Assembly: GCA_013115125.1 (NCBI GenBank)
Contig: JABANN010000293.1
Span: 1 to 41,882 of the forward strand
Source of the DNA: Perkinsus olseni
Lineage: Eukaryota; Perkinsozoa; Perkinsida
Direction of reading: 5' to 3'
DNA: 41,882 bases
Part shown: piece by piece, positions 30,246 through 39,833 of the stretch
How the letters are laid out: each line of letters opens with the position of its first letter
How positions within the stretch are numbered: the stretch's first letter is position 1
Notes under the pieces: model-generated
Database searches by the model: none
What the model was told of the DNA's origin: nothing
What the model saw: only the letters and a program-made list of their open reading frames with translations
Made by a program: the position numbers and the translations under genes

Positions 30246-30882
30246 TCACTTGCCCTTGATAATTTGACGATAGGCCAAGGTGAGCCTCTCCCGCATATTC
30301 TGATCTATGTGGGGCCCCGGACCCGCTCGATGCATCTCAACATGTTTCACCAACTAAAAGCACCGCCGTGGGGCGAGAAAGCCGGAAGCAGTCCGCTACT
30401 ACCTGAAGGCTCCGGTACCAGCCCAGGCCTGAGTTCCGCTTAACTTCCATTCGGAATTGCTTCTTCACATCCAATAGCATCCCCTGCTGTTCCTCTAACC
30501 TCCGCTGGGCTACCCCCGCTCGCCGCGCCTCAATACGAGCTTGCCTAGAGGCTTTCTGTCCACAAAGCAACAATGTGGACAAGCGAGAAAATCACCATAC
30601 CACCAGCAGCTTGGAACGGTCGAAAAATTCACCCTCCGGTGAGACTATATTCTGGGTAGTCCAACGCTCGCGGGGCTACTTTAGGTTTACGACATACGGA
30701 CTGCTATTGCCACTAAGAATGAGCCCTTCAGTACCTTCCTCGTCCCAAAAACCCGTATCGGCTTGACCTTGAAGTACGAGGCAGCAGTTCGGATGGACCC
30801 CAGCGGCCGCCACAGCAGCCCTCCCGAAAAATACGGTTGCCATCCACCGAGACTTTGCAATAACATCACTGATGCCCAGCAA
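30246..30882 (-). CDS. Unknown 166-residue basic protein, four exons
   Basis: Exons 30694-30882, 30601-30651, 30403-30555 and 30246-30353 are all in phase 0 and are separated by introns of 42, 45 and 49 nt; they join to 166 residues ending AYRQIIKGK*. The N-terminal part (MLGISDVIAKSRWMATVFFG) could be a mitochondrial-type or weak membrane-targeting segment. The middle contains SPYNIVSPEGEFFDRSKLLV, followed by a basic, probably helical stretch (ASRQARIEARRAGVAQRRLE). I do not recognise a family; a mitochondrial ribosomal or assembly factor would fit the composition, but that is a guess. The consistency of four splice junctions is the main evidence that it is real. It ends 22 bp upstream of the PIEZO frame on the same strand. 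Confidence 0.65.
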
Positions 30883-31181
30883 CTCTAAGAGGACGTTCCT
30901 CTTTGCAGAACGGAAACACCCACCCCTTGAAGCACGAATTAAACACTAGGCAACTCAGTAACTTCCTTCCTCAAATCGACAAGGGTCTCACTACTATCCA
31001 CATGACATGAGAAGTCTATCGAACGACGAGCCAAGTCGGCCCCACAGAACTCTGCCGCTACGCCTCGGCGAGGGTTTCGGTATCGCTGACATCATACCAC
31101 TTGTGAAAGTGCCATCCACCGTAGTATCTGCGAGAAGGTGGAAATAAAACCAGGTAAGCTTTCCGGTGCAGTCCCCTAGAC

Positions 31182-32333
31182 CTACTTCACCATCATGATC
31201 ATAACGCCGATATAGCTGATGAAGGATACAAGAAGGTAGGTAGCAGATCCCAACACTCGCCACTGAGCCGCACCGTACCAAGGGGAGCCGTACTCTCGGA
31301 AAAAGTCCGTGAAGCCTGAAATGACAATTCAACGACCCATCGTCGTCATAGAGGAGAGAGGCTGAAAGGCTCTGCTTACTTTGGAAGCACCCACAAAGTA
31401 CCGCAGAGGGATGAACCGCCGCTAAGCCAAAGCCGAGGCTCTCATTAACACATGCCTCGCATTTGCCAGATGGACGCTTCAACTTCCCGTGTAGTAGCCC
31501 TGTGCTGCCACAAACTTCATTGAGAGACTTTTCGACCATCGCCGCGTCGACTTGGCCAGTGGACCCAGCCTTGACCGCCGACGTGCAAGATATCTACGAG
31601 AGCAATTACTGAAAGGTCGAAGGGTAAGACACTACTCACGTCTTGCCCGAGTGAGACGTCGCCCGAGCAGGCGGAATTGAGGACATTGCCGGTACCAAGT
31701 TGGCAGGCAAATTCATTCCACATGCAATTGAACTCCTTAGCGGAAGCACCGGGGTCCTTGAAAGTGAAGGAAGGGTTGGCGTCCATGTAGTCGCTAAGCT
31801 CAACTTGCTTGAAGGTAACTGACCGAGGGGCAGAAGGCTTCCGAGTGGCGGCGGATCGGCATCTCGGCTTACAAAGATTGTCGAGAGCAACGCCTGTGCC
31901 GAACATAAGGCAGAAGGTGGCAACTTGGGCCACGAACGATAGAAGCGCGAAAAACAAGAAAAGCGTTTTCCAAGTGTTGTAGCTGGACTTAACCGCCTTG
32001 GTGAAGATCCCTGAACACCAAGGGGGAATCGGCCGAATGAGACACGATCATGCTCACCAAGAGACACTATTGCTAGGCCTGCGGCGATCCACGAGCATAT
32101 CTGGACGGCCAGTATGCGAACGCTGTCTGCTGATGCGCCGAATTCCTAAAAAAAGCTCTTTCGAGTCGGGAATATCTTGAGATGGAGAGATATCGAGGAA
32201 GATGAGGCGTCAGAGGAGGTAAAGGTGGTCTTCTCGCCTTCAATTCACTGGAAGTTGCACCAGATAGGGGATGGGTAATCGAGAGGATCGCATTGGAAAT
32301 GTTGATGGCGATGCCGAGCAGCAGTGATGTGAC
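31182..32333 (-). CDS. Four-membrane-segment protein with cysteine-rich loop (tetraspanin-like layout)
   Basis: Reading on the minus strand, hydrophobic segments occur in this order: VTSLLLGIAINISNAILSIT (from 32333), ILAVQICSWIAAGLAIVSLG, TLFLFFALLSFVAQVATFCL and, at the end, LGSATYLLVSFISYIGVMIM just before the stop at 31182. Between the third and fourth lies a loop of about 130 residues with paired cysteines (CGSTG, CEACVN, LCGCFQ). Short introns are visible, for example after CGCFQ (gtaagc... to ...tttcag, near 31310-31380). The spacing (small first loop, large cysteine-bearing second loop) resembles tetraspanins, but the CCG motif is not present, so I use this as a layout description only. 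Splicing between the first two segments is unresolved, and a further 5' exon reaching about 32623 is possible. Confidence 0.55.
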
Positions 32334-33104
32334 CTGATGATGGTACGCTTAGTGATGGCGCTACTCCGTTACTTGGAACAATAGCACGACAAACGGACGG
32401 ATATGCCATCAGCCAGTTCGAGTTTTCGACCCGGCTACCAGAAGTCGTTACGGTACGCGTTCGTAAAGGACTTTACACGAATTCCGATGTTCCGGGAAAT
32501 GCGGCGATAGTTGACTAGCTGTGCTTGAAAGAGTACTACCATCATCCATCCGACAACGCCTTGAAGCCAGCACCGGCTGTGAAGGTCGGGGGCATCGGCC
32601 AGCTTAAGGCTGGCTGTATCCATTGCGGGAAAAGAGGCCTATTGTAACCTAGCGGCTGATCGTGATTGCGCCAGCTCCAACCGAGTTGAGGAACTGCAAG
32701 ATTGCAAGAATCAATTACTCGATGTGTCGCGCGCCACGAAATTCCCTGGAACGCTAACTTTACTGTGTCGAATGAGAAACAGCATCCATCGCTGAGCTAG
32801 CACAGCTCCCCGAATACTAGCAGTGCACGGACGGTGACGAGAGGGCTTCTCCTAGCGATCAGTGGTCTTGACAGGTCATCAGAAGTGGTGCGTTCTTTCA
32901 CAGCCATCGAGGTTGTTGACGCTGGCTATGCTGTTAGCTGAGGAAGACGTTCCTTGGGGAAGTTTTGACAAAGGGATTTGCTAGTCCAGTGCGGATCTTC
33001 GCCTTGCCAAGCCGAGGCGCGTCGTGGAAGTTACGTTACCTCGGAGGAAGTGCAAATTGGGGAGCTTCACAAATTCCGTCCTGTGTAGTTTTGGTCTTAT
33101 CAAC
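32334..33104. other. Strand-switch region between minus- and plus-strand blocks
   Basis: The minus-strand gene block ends here and the plus-strand block begins with acetate kinase. A minus-strand frame at 32435-32623 with a hydrophobic segment may be a 5' exon of the preceding gene. Otherwise no gene is seen. Divergent promoters are expected in this stretch, but I recognise no TATA-like or other element with confidence. Confidence 0.5.
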
Positions 33105-34412
33105 ATGTTGTCATCTTCGGTGGGTATTCGCACGAGCCAACTGGCCCCTATGGGAGTCAGGTTCTTCGCCAGCAAGGCTCCCAAGCTGGTCCTCACTCTC
33201 AACTGCGGTTCCAGCTCTATCAAGTACCAACTTCTTGATATGAACTCCGAGGACTGCAAAGTGAAGGGCCTCATCGATTCCATTGGTACCGAGAACTGCA
33301 AGCTTCGCTTTGACGCCGAGAGCCCGAACGAGAGAGTTGAGCAGATCCCCAACATGTCCTATGAGGACGCCATGACCTCCGTTATCGAGGATATCAAGTC
33401 GAAGCCCGAGGTCAAGGACGAGGGCATCACTGGTGTCGGCCATCGTGTCGTTCATGGTGGTCCGAAGCTCACTAAGCCCACTCTTGTTACCCCTGAGGTC
33501 CTGCAGGAGATCAAGAATTGCATCAAGCTCGCTCCTCTTCACAACCCTGCCAACGCTGAGGGTATCGAAATCGCTGCTAAGATCCTCGGCCCCGACGTCC
33601 CTCATGTCGCTTGCTTCGATACTGCCTTCCATTCAACTATCCCGGAGTACGCCAACACCTACGCCATCCCGTACGACATCTCCAAGAAGCTTCAGTTGAA
33701 GAAGTACGGTTTCCATGGCATTTCCCATCAGTTCGTGTCGCTGAAGGCCGCCCAGCAGCTTCATCTCGATCCTAGCCGCTCCAACTTCATTGTTGCCCAT
33801 CTCGGTAGTGGCTGCAGTGCTACTGCCGTTCACAACGGCAAGTCCGTCGATACTACCATGGGAATGACTCCCATGGACGGTCTCGTCATGGGCACTCGCG
33901 CCGGCAACATCGACCCCGGTGTAGAGCAGTATCTCTGCGAGCAGCTCAACCTCTCCATTGAGGAGGTCACCAACATCCTCAACAAGAAGTCTGGTCTTCT
34001 CGGAGTCAGTGGCATCTCCAACGATATGCGTGTGCTCATCGAGACTTCTGAGGATGAGTCCGCTGATCCTGAGACCCGTCGTCGCGCTCAGTTGGCTATT
34101 GATATGTTCGTCTATCGCCTTAGTCGTTACATCGCTTCATTGATGGTCTCTGCCAGTTCCCGTCTGGATGCCTTGGTCTTCACTGGTGGCATTGGTGAGA
34201 ACTCTGCCTTCATCCGTTCTCGTGTGATGCAGTCTCTCAAGTTCATGAGGTTCTTCGAGAACCCCAAGTACAACGCTGTCAACGGTGCCAACACCAACGG
34301 TATCATCACTGAGCTCGACAGCCCCACTCTCGGTATGGTTATTCAGACCAACGAAGAGCTCCAGATCGCCAGAGAGGTGTTGCAGGTTCTCAAGGCCGTT
34401 ACGAAGAACTAA
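33105..34412 (+). CDS. ackA: Acetate kinase, mitochondrial-type presequence
   Basis: Single exon, 435 residues from the ATG at 33105. This start gives MLSSSVGIRTSQLAPMGVRF, an Arg/Ser-rich amphipathic mitochondrial-type presequence ending at RFFAS just before the conserved domain; the longer upstream frame (from 33024) lacks such character. The enzyme interconverts acetate plus ATP and acetyl phosphate plus ADP. All hallmark motifs are present: LTLNCGSSSIKYQ, VGHRVVHGG, CFDTAFHST, YGFHGISHQFVS, HLGSGCSATAVHNGKS, MTPMDGLVMGTRAGNIDPG and FTGGIGENSAFIR. The length is normal for the family once the presequence is removed. Third positions are strongly C/T biased, suggesting high expression. Eukaryotic acetate kinases are patchily distributed; the partner (phosphotransacetylase or phosphoketolase) is not in this window. 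Probable role: acetate production with substrate-level ATP synthesis in the mitochondrion. Confidence 0.95.
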   Translation: MLSSSVGIRTSQLAPMGVRFFASKAPKLVLTLNCGSSSIKYQLLDMNSEDCKVKGLIDSIGTENCKLRFDAESPNERVEQIPNMSYEDAMTSVIEDIKSKPEVKDEGITGVGHRVVHGGPKLTKPTLVTPEVLQEIKNCIKLAPLHNPANAEGIEIAAKILGPDVPHVACFDTAFHSTIPEYANTYAIPYDISKKLQLKKYGFHGISHQFVSLKAAQQLHLDPSRSNFIVAHLGSGCSATAVHNGKSVDTTMGMTPMDGLVMGTRAGNIDPGVEQYLCEQLNLSIEEVTNILNKKSGLLGVSGISNDMRVLIETSEDESADPETRRRAQLAIDMFVYRLSRYIASLMVSASSRLDALVFTGGIGENSAFIRSRVMQSLKFMRFFENPKYNAVNGANTNGIITELDSPTLGMVIQTNEELQIAREVLQVLKAVTKN

Positions 34413-35229
34413 ATCTGACGGGCTTCTTTACCATTTCGCTGCCTTGAGAATTTTCTTCACTAGGTTGCATACTTGGCAATTCCAGTTCTCACAGCTCCGC
34501 ATCTGATGGGGGTGAGAGTGGCCGTATGGTGGTTCACTAGTTGTGCAGCATCGTCCTATATAGAATTGTGCGATCAGTGCCTATTGTTCAGTTTCACCGA
34601 TTCTGGTTTTGCAGTGTTGGAGTAAATGAAAGGGCGGTTCGCATATCGGTGCTTCTCCTTCAGTCGGACAGTCAAGTATACTCTATGTGGTGGGTGGATT
34701 TGAAGGGCTAATGATCTACCCTTCGTGTTTGACAACGGGTTAATAGCTCTTCGTGAGCTGTAGACTTGGATGAGATTCCCTCACGGAAGTTTGTTTGAAT
34801 TCCTCATTGCTTTACGGGGCTTGATGGTCCTTACGCCCCGACTTCACAGTAACAAGGTGTGCTGCTCTCCTCATTGCGTGGCACTAGTATCTCGGCGACT
34901 TGTCTGCGGTAGAGTCGCGGAGCGCCAGACTCGGGTAGGGTTGGAATTGTCTTGTTATTGCATTGGAGATCCCCACCCAGTTACAGCGAGTGTTCGGCTT
35001 TTAGGCGCCACCTGATTCTGTGGTGTCTGCTGCGAACGGCAACCGAGTGCCCGAAGCCAGAGGGCCGAAATTCACTAAGTTTTCTAACAGAGTTGGTGTG
35101 GAAGAGTTCATCGACCCGCTTCATATTGGAGGGGTCATGAAGGCTCGGGTAATGTAAAATCCCCTCGGATCATGAAGGCAGCGAGAACGTCTCTCTTTGT
35201 GTAGTTTATTGACTGGGAGGTGAGAGAAG
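34413..35229. other. Intergenic between acetate kinase and PUS7-type gene
   Basis: About 0.8 kb without a supported gene. Short plus-strand frames exist but have no recognisable features. The sequence is T-rich just after the acetate kinase stop, as expected for a 3' UTR. Confidence 0.5.
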
Positions 35230-38037
35230 TTGGTATGGACGGCAGAGTCGCCAGGATGTCGGAGGATGAGGCACCGGAATGGTGGGGTGCTTCGGAACCG
35301 GCTGAGAAGGAATCAGTGGGGACGGAATCTCGAGAAGCTAACGCCTACCATTGTGGGAATGACGGTGTTGATCAAACCGAGTTGTATCGGAGGGCTTACG
35401 AGGACGGGTCATATCCTTTACGATGCGGGGCTCATGGGACGGGCAGTTTCAGATACCTGCTTGGAGATAATGCTGCAGAGTTCGTCCGAGGAAGATGCGG
35501 GACTGGGGCCCTCGAGAATATAGTCAAATTCAGCAACTTCACACAAAAGGTCGTGTCGGGGTAGCGATGCTGGCGATAGTCTGGCGTCCTGTTCTCGAAA
35601 CTGTAGAAATCGGCCCGGTCAGGGTGCTGTTCTGGCGCTCGGGGATGCAGTATCAGAGAATATTTGGAAGGCTTATCCTCAGGCTACGAAAGAGTCTGGT
35701 AGCGCAGATCATCGGCGTCGGCTATTCGAGTGGAAGTTTGACGGTGGTTTGGAGGCCATGGCTGCTGCATACAAAATACGCGGTGCAATCGCTGGCTTGC
35801 TGAGAGAGGTAGTTATCGTCAGTGGTGGTTGAGGGGACAGCGAGGTGCTTCAGTCGCTAGCAGTGGTTCCGTTCAAGCTGCTATCGGATAAGGTCATCTA
35901 CTATGCCGCTGTGAATGCCGAGAGAAATCAATTTCTTCTGAGCTGTATGGATCAGTGGGAGGCGGCTCGAGTCCTCTACTTTTTTGGTGCCGGGTAGCGT
36001 TGTTCTGGAATGCCCACAGTGTATTGCAGCCGCTGTCTCCGTCAGGTACTCATCGGAAACGCTGTTGGTGCATCTGCCGAGGTTGAACGCACGAAGCGAG
36101 GGACGACAGCTCGTGGCAAAGTTGAGGAGAGAGTTCTCGTCTTACTTCCCGGATATGCGGGTTGACATTCACGAACAGGAAACTGAATCGAGTGTAATAG
36201 CTTCCAGTCTGGCCGCGGGGTAAAGGCTACGTGTTGGTAGGGAGCAGTGGTGGAGCTCAGCTGGTCGAGAAAATACTCGCCCGTCGGACTGTACAAGGGA
36301 AGTCGGTGGAAGTTTGTTCTGGTCAAGGCTGGATGGGATACGACAGCGATACAGCGAGCCATCGAGCGGAGACTCGACCTTCCGAAAGATACCATGCACT
36401 TTGCGGGTGTTAAGGACAAGTTCGGAGTTACCTATCAGTAGACAGGGGCTTCGATCCGGGCGACCATCTCGGCTTGAGCGTGTAAGTGCAGGTTCGCCAC
36501 TCTGCCCGTCACACATAGTGAGCGGCAGTTACGGGAAGCCGTGGACAGCATCAATGCGAGGATGCGGAGCAGAGACATGTTCGTCAAAGTGAGCGGTTTT
36601 AAAAGAGACGATGTCGAAGGGAGTACGACAGAGCTGCGTCACGGCATGCTCTCTGGGTGAGTATCATTCCTGGTGAGTGGTACTCAAGGCGTAGTACAGG
36701 AACTTCTTCCGGCTGCGAGTTCGAGATGTCGAGGAAGGGTCTGCTGAGAAGCTCCGGGCCTCGAAGTTAGCGGAGACCGGCTTCATCAACTACTATGGTT
36801 TGCAAAGGTTTGGCATTAATCCCCATCACGACGAGTCTCGGCACAGCAATGTAGTAAACTTGGCTGCCTTTTTCGCCACCTGTGCTATAAGGTCGACATT
36901 GGGGCTGCCTTGGTGTCGGGCGATTACGAGAGGGCTGCAAGGCTCATACTCACTCCCGCAGCCAGTGATGGAAGAGATGTTGCCGAGGTACAACCCTCAG
37001 CACTTCGGCGCTAGGCCTCGACTGATGGAGATACAGGTCCTCCGGGAGTGGCAGGTCACCGGAGACTCGTCTGTGGCTGTTGGGGAACTCCAGAAGATCC
37101 GTTCACGAGACCGAGACGTTGAGATGTAGGAACACCCGAGAAGGCTGTCAGACATCAATGGTGACAGGTGGTCGAGAATGATGAGTGCGATTGCTACGCA
37201 GCCTGCTGCTGACGGTTACAGACGATCCCTTCGAACAGGAGTACCGCGAAGCATACTACAGATACACTTCTTGGCGTATCAGTCCTGTATTTGGAACCGG
37301 ATGGCCTCCAGGTATACTCTGTTGTAGCAATGGGAGCTTCTGCTTCATGCTAGTTCAGGAGGATTCGAGAATGTGGCCTGGAGGTTGTCCCGGGTGATGT
37401 CGTTTGGTGCAAGGACAAGGGGGACATCACCGTCGTTGATTCTTCGAGGGAGCGGTAGCGTCTTCTTCTCAAAATCTCACGAGGCCCTTATCGCGTAGGT
37501 ACAGTATAGATGACGTCCTAGTTCCTACATGGGGCAGCCAGTTGGAGGGTAAAGACAAGCTACTGAAGCTGGGCATCAACACTCGGCACGTGTGAGAGCC
37601 GGTGAAGGTTTCGCTTGGAGACTGGGCAGCTCGGGCGTGGCCTTAGATACGCGGAGCTTCTCAAGGATTCGGTTTCTCGTGGTGAAGCGTCGGATAGAAT
37701 CCTGCGAGAGGATCTCGATATTGACTTTTCTCGCAGTCTGGGCGTTCGGGCGCGACTGCCGAGTATCCCTAGACGGCTGGTAGCGAAACCACAGGGACTT
37801 GAGTGCTGGGATGAGGTAGAGGAAGAGAAGCGGAATCTGATGCTAGAGGTAGATCTCCTGGACTCGAGAAGGGTTGCGGTTTGCTCTTGATGATATCACG
37901 CTTATCGGATCGTATTTTTCAAACTCGTGTGGGGGCGCATTCAATAGTTCCTGTGCCCTCAGTTCTTCTTACCCCGGGGATGCTACGCGACGATGCTGCT
38001 ACGTGAGATCATGGAGGAGGGGTATGCCCCATGCTGA
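35230..38037 (+). CDS. tRNA/mRNA pseudouridine synthase, TruD/PUS7 type, multi-exon
   Basis: Recognisable PUS7 segments occur in the expected order. An N-terminal VGMTVLIKPSCIGGLTR-like block lies near 35360. About 36044-36217 matches the helical region before the fold (ARSEGRQLVAKLRREF). Then come SRWKFVLVKAGWDTTAIQ and the catalytic motif HFAGVKDKFGVTY (36390-36438; the Asp of KDK is the TruD nucleophile), FFRLRVRD, GFINYYGLQRFG (about 36783-36818), DIGAALVSGDYERAARLIL after a 44-nt intron, PGDVVWCKDKGDITVVDSSR, SIPRRLVAKPQGLECWDE and the C-terminal YATMLLREIMEEGYAPC*. Several introns of 40-80 nt interrupt it. The family modifies tRNA U13/U35 and mRNA sites. It seems catalytically complete. 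The first exons and some junctions are not fully resolved, so the start at 35230 is provisional. Confidence 0.82.
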
Positions 38038-38335
38038 TCGGCCCCTTTCTCATTCAAGTGTTTTCGACTGCCCTCGATCGTAGGGCATCTCCATATCTGA
38101 GCATCTTTCGGTCATCCGTTTCTTCTCTAATCTGCTGTTGTTGCGGCTTGGTAGGTGGACGGGCTTTGGGGCAAGCGGTTAATCTACGTCGTGAACTCGT
38201 TCGTGTGGTTATCGAAGGATTTCTCGTGGCGATTGGTGTCATTTATTCTACATGATACCCGCCTTTCGTAACGAGAGTCTCACTGTTCTATGGCCTTCAG
38301 TGCAGAATTGCAGTCAGTCTAAGGTTTTGGTCGGA

Positions 38336-38446
38336 ACTTGAGGGCTAGCGAGAGTGCCTGCACACGGCTAGGGACTTGAGGGTTGGCGAGAGTGCCTGCA
38401 CACGGCTAGGGACTTGAGGGTTGGCGAGAGTGCCTGCACACGGCTG
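38336..38446. repeat. 38-bp tandem repeat, about 2.9 copies
   Basis: Copies start at 38336, 38374 and 38412, each beginning acttgaggg and containing gcgagagtgcctgcacacgg. They are contiguous, with one or two differences between the first and later copies, so this is a minisatellite rather than an interspaced array. Confidence 0.9.
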
Positions 38447-39076
38447 GTAGTCCAACTAGTATTCGTAACTCGACTCCGCCTGAGATCACTGCCATCGTTT
38501 TGAATCCGTGTAGTGTCCCAAGCGTCTGCACGATGGACCTGAGACTGACAGCTGGAGAGGTATGGGCTTCTTGACGAGTCCAGCGGGGTATGTGAGGCCA
38601 CAGAATCTCATCAGCTGCGTCTTGCCCATGGCACGTTCTGATTGAGAAGTAATGGGCTCGCCGGATCCGTAATGGCCACCACGTATGCCTTTGGCCTTCC
38701 AGCATCGTCTCAGTCGGTGATAAAGATTCTGCATCGTTGAAGTTAAGGATCCGGTTTGACTGCAGATTTGACGACACTGATAATCATCGGACTCTCGAAT
38801 CGCCGTTGCGCTAGCCATATCTCTCTTACCTGACCTTGAGTCACTATGGGGAGAGGCTTTTCCTGAGATAAGTGGAGCGTGCTGGACGGCCGCACAAGGC
38901 GAGCGAAGTTCCGCCCTATATTTCAGTGTCTCCTTTACCTTCTCTCTGGGAAAAAGAGGCCTAAGTCTTCACGTATCATTCTCTTAATGAAGAGGTACAT
39001 TGCCTCAGCTCAAGCGAACGCATCGCATGGTAGCGGGCCATCGGAATAACGCTCGGCCTGTCGATCTAGGATCCGT

Positions 39077-39121
39077 TGACGCCCAGTCGCTGGTGTGACG
39101 CCGTGCAGCTGTGGTGACGCC
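39077..39121 (+). promoter_or_regulatory. Three TGACGCC boxes at exact 19-bp spacing
   Basis: TGACGCC occurs at 39077, 39096 and 39115, so successive copies are exactly 19 bp apart, and the last ends 50 bp before the start codon at 39171. The core resembles CRE/ATF-type bZIP sites (TGACG). The second paralog has related boxes at a similar distance, which supports a shared control element. Function is inferred. Confidence 0.5.
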
Positions 39122-39170
39122 TGTGCGCGCGGTGCTATTCACCCCCTCACACATTTGCTTTCCCTTAGAC

Positions 39171-39833
39171 ATGAGCCAACTCGTCTACGAGTATGATCCA
39201 TCGGATACTCCCTCAGGCTTTCTGCGATGGTCAAACCCGACCACGAGGAAGCCCTCGAGGGCACGGGGGCTCCTGCAAAGTCTAAAAGCTGCGAGTGTAA
39301 CGTTCACCGCGCGGGATGTGCTTACAGTGGCTCTCGTGTCTGCCTTGGTGTCGGTCTTTTTCATCTGGTACAGTTGGACTCTCCTGACCATTTCATACCG
39401 CCTCTCCTCGGTCTTGGATATCACAATCCAGAGGGTGAGCATGAAGCAGGTTTGGTGTGGTATGATAACGCTCGAGAGGGATACGAACTACTGCGCACGA
39501 GGGACCATAGACTTGCGCATCCGAAACGGACTATTGACTGACCTCACCATCTTTAGCGCTGAGCTCGCGACGTCTACCCAGTCCATGTCTGGTGCCAATC
39601 ATCTCGTCGCTGGTTTCTTGCAAATCGGTGGTGTCGTCGTGAGGAGGATGAGCGATGGTGTCTACACCTTACCGGTAAGTCTTTCATCATTGACGCATGA
39701 AGACCTCTGGCACCCCAACGTCAGCCGTTGCGATGCCCAGTTAGACCTGAATGCGCTGGGGTACCACTTCGACCGGCTCGATTATGGTATCCTACAGGTG
39801 CCTAACTTTACTATTCCTCTTTCGTTATTCTGA
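39171..39833 (+). CDS. Single-pass membrane protein, tandem paralog 1 (220 residues)
   Basis: One exon, 220 residues starting MSQLVYEYDPSDTPSGFLRW, directly preceded by a pyrimidine-rich acceptor-like ctttcccttag, which would suit spliced-leader addition. A basic juxtamembrane region (residues about 20-40) leads to one membrane span (VALVSALVSVFFIWYSWTLL), then a C-terminal domain of about 140 residues with alternating hydrophobic pattern and conserved elements shared with paralog 2: VSMKQVWCG, GTIDLRIRN, AGFLQIGG, YTLPVSL and VPNFTIP. The topology is probably type II with the domain outside or in the lumen. A beta-sandwich of the LEA14/NDR1 kind would fit a short basic tail, one span and a strand-rich domain, but I cannot assign it. 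Identical length and stop position in both copies support the start and end chosen. Confidence 0.8.
   Translation: MSQLVYEYDPSDTPSGFLRWSNPTTRKPSRARGLLQSLKAASVTFTARDVLTVALVSALVSVFFIWYSWTLLTISYRLSSVLDITIQRVSMKQVWCGMITLERDTNYCARGTIDLRIRNGLLTDLTIFSAELATSTQSMSGANHLVAGFLQIGGVVVRRMSDGVYTLPVSLSSLTHEDLWHPNVSRCDAQLDLNALGYHFDRLDYGILQVPNFTIPLSLF

Larger units (their letters stand above)
38038..39170. other. Intergenic with minisatellite; no firm gene
   Basis: This gap follows the PUS7-type gene and precedes the first membrane-protein paralog. It holds a 38-bp tandem repeat (38336-38446) and a minus-strand frame at 38486-38818 (110 codons, MASATAIRESDDYQ...) that I could not connect to any family. The last 100 bases contain the TGACGCC promoter-like repeats listed separately. 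Confidence 0.5.

Noticed and set aside
32435-32623. Hydrophobic minus-strand frame as first exon of the four-span protein
   Set aside because: No donor in a phase compatible with the next exon could be found, so it is left out of the gene extent.
33105-34412. Acetate kinase as bacterial contamination or very recent transfer
   Set aside because: It has a mitochondrial-type presequence and sits among intron-containing eukaryotic genes in one continuous sequence; an ancient transfer cannot be excluded.
38336-38446. Repeat block considered as a CRISPR-like array
   Set aside because: The units are directly contiguous with no spacers, and the surrounding genes are eukaryotic.
38486-38818. 110-codon minus-strand frame
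   Set aside because: No recognisable family, membrane segment or splice support, and another frame is equally open over the same region.
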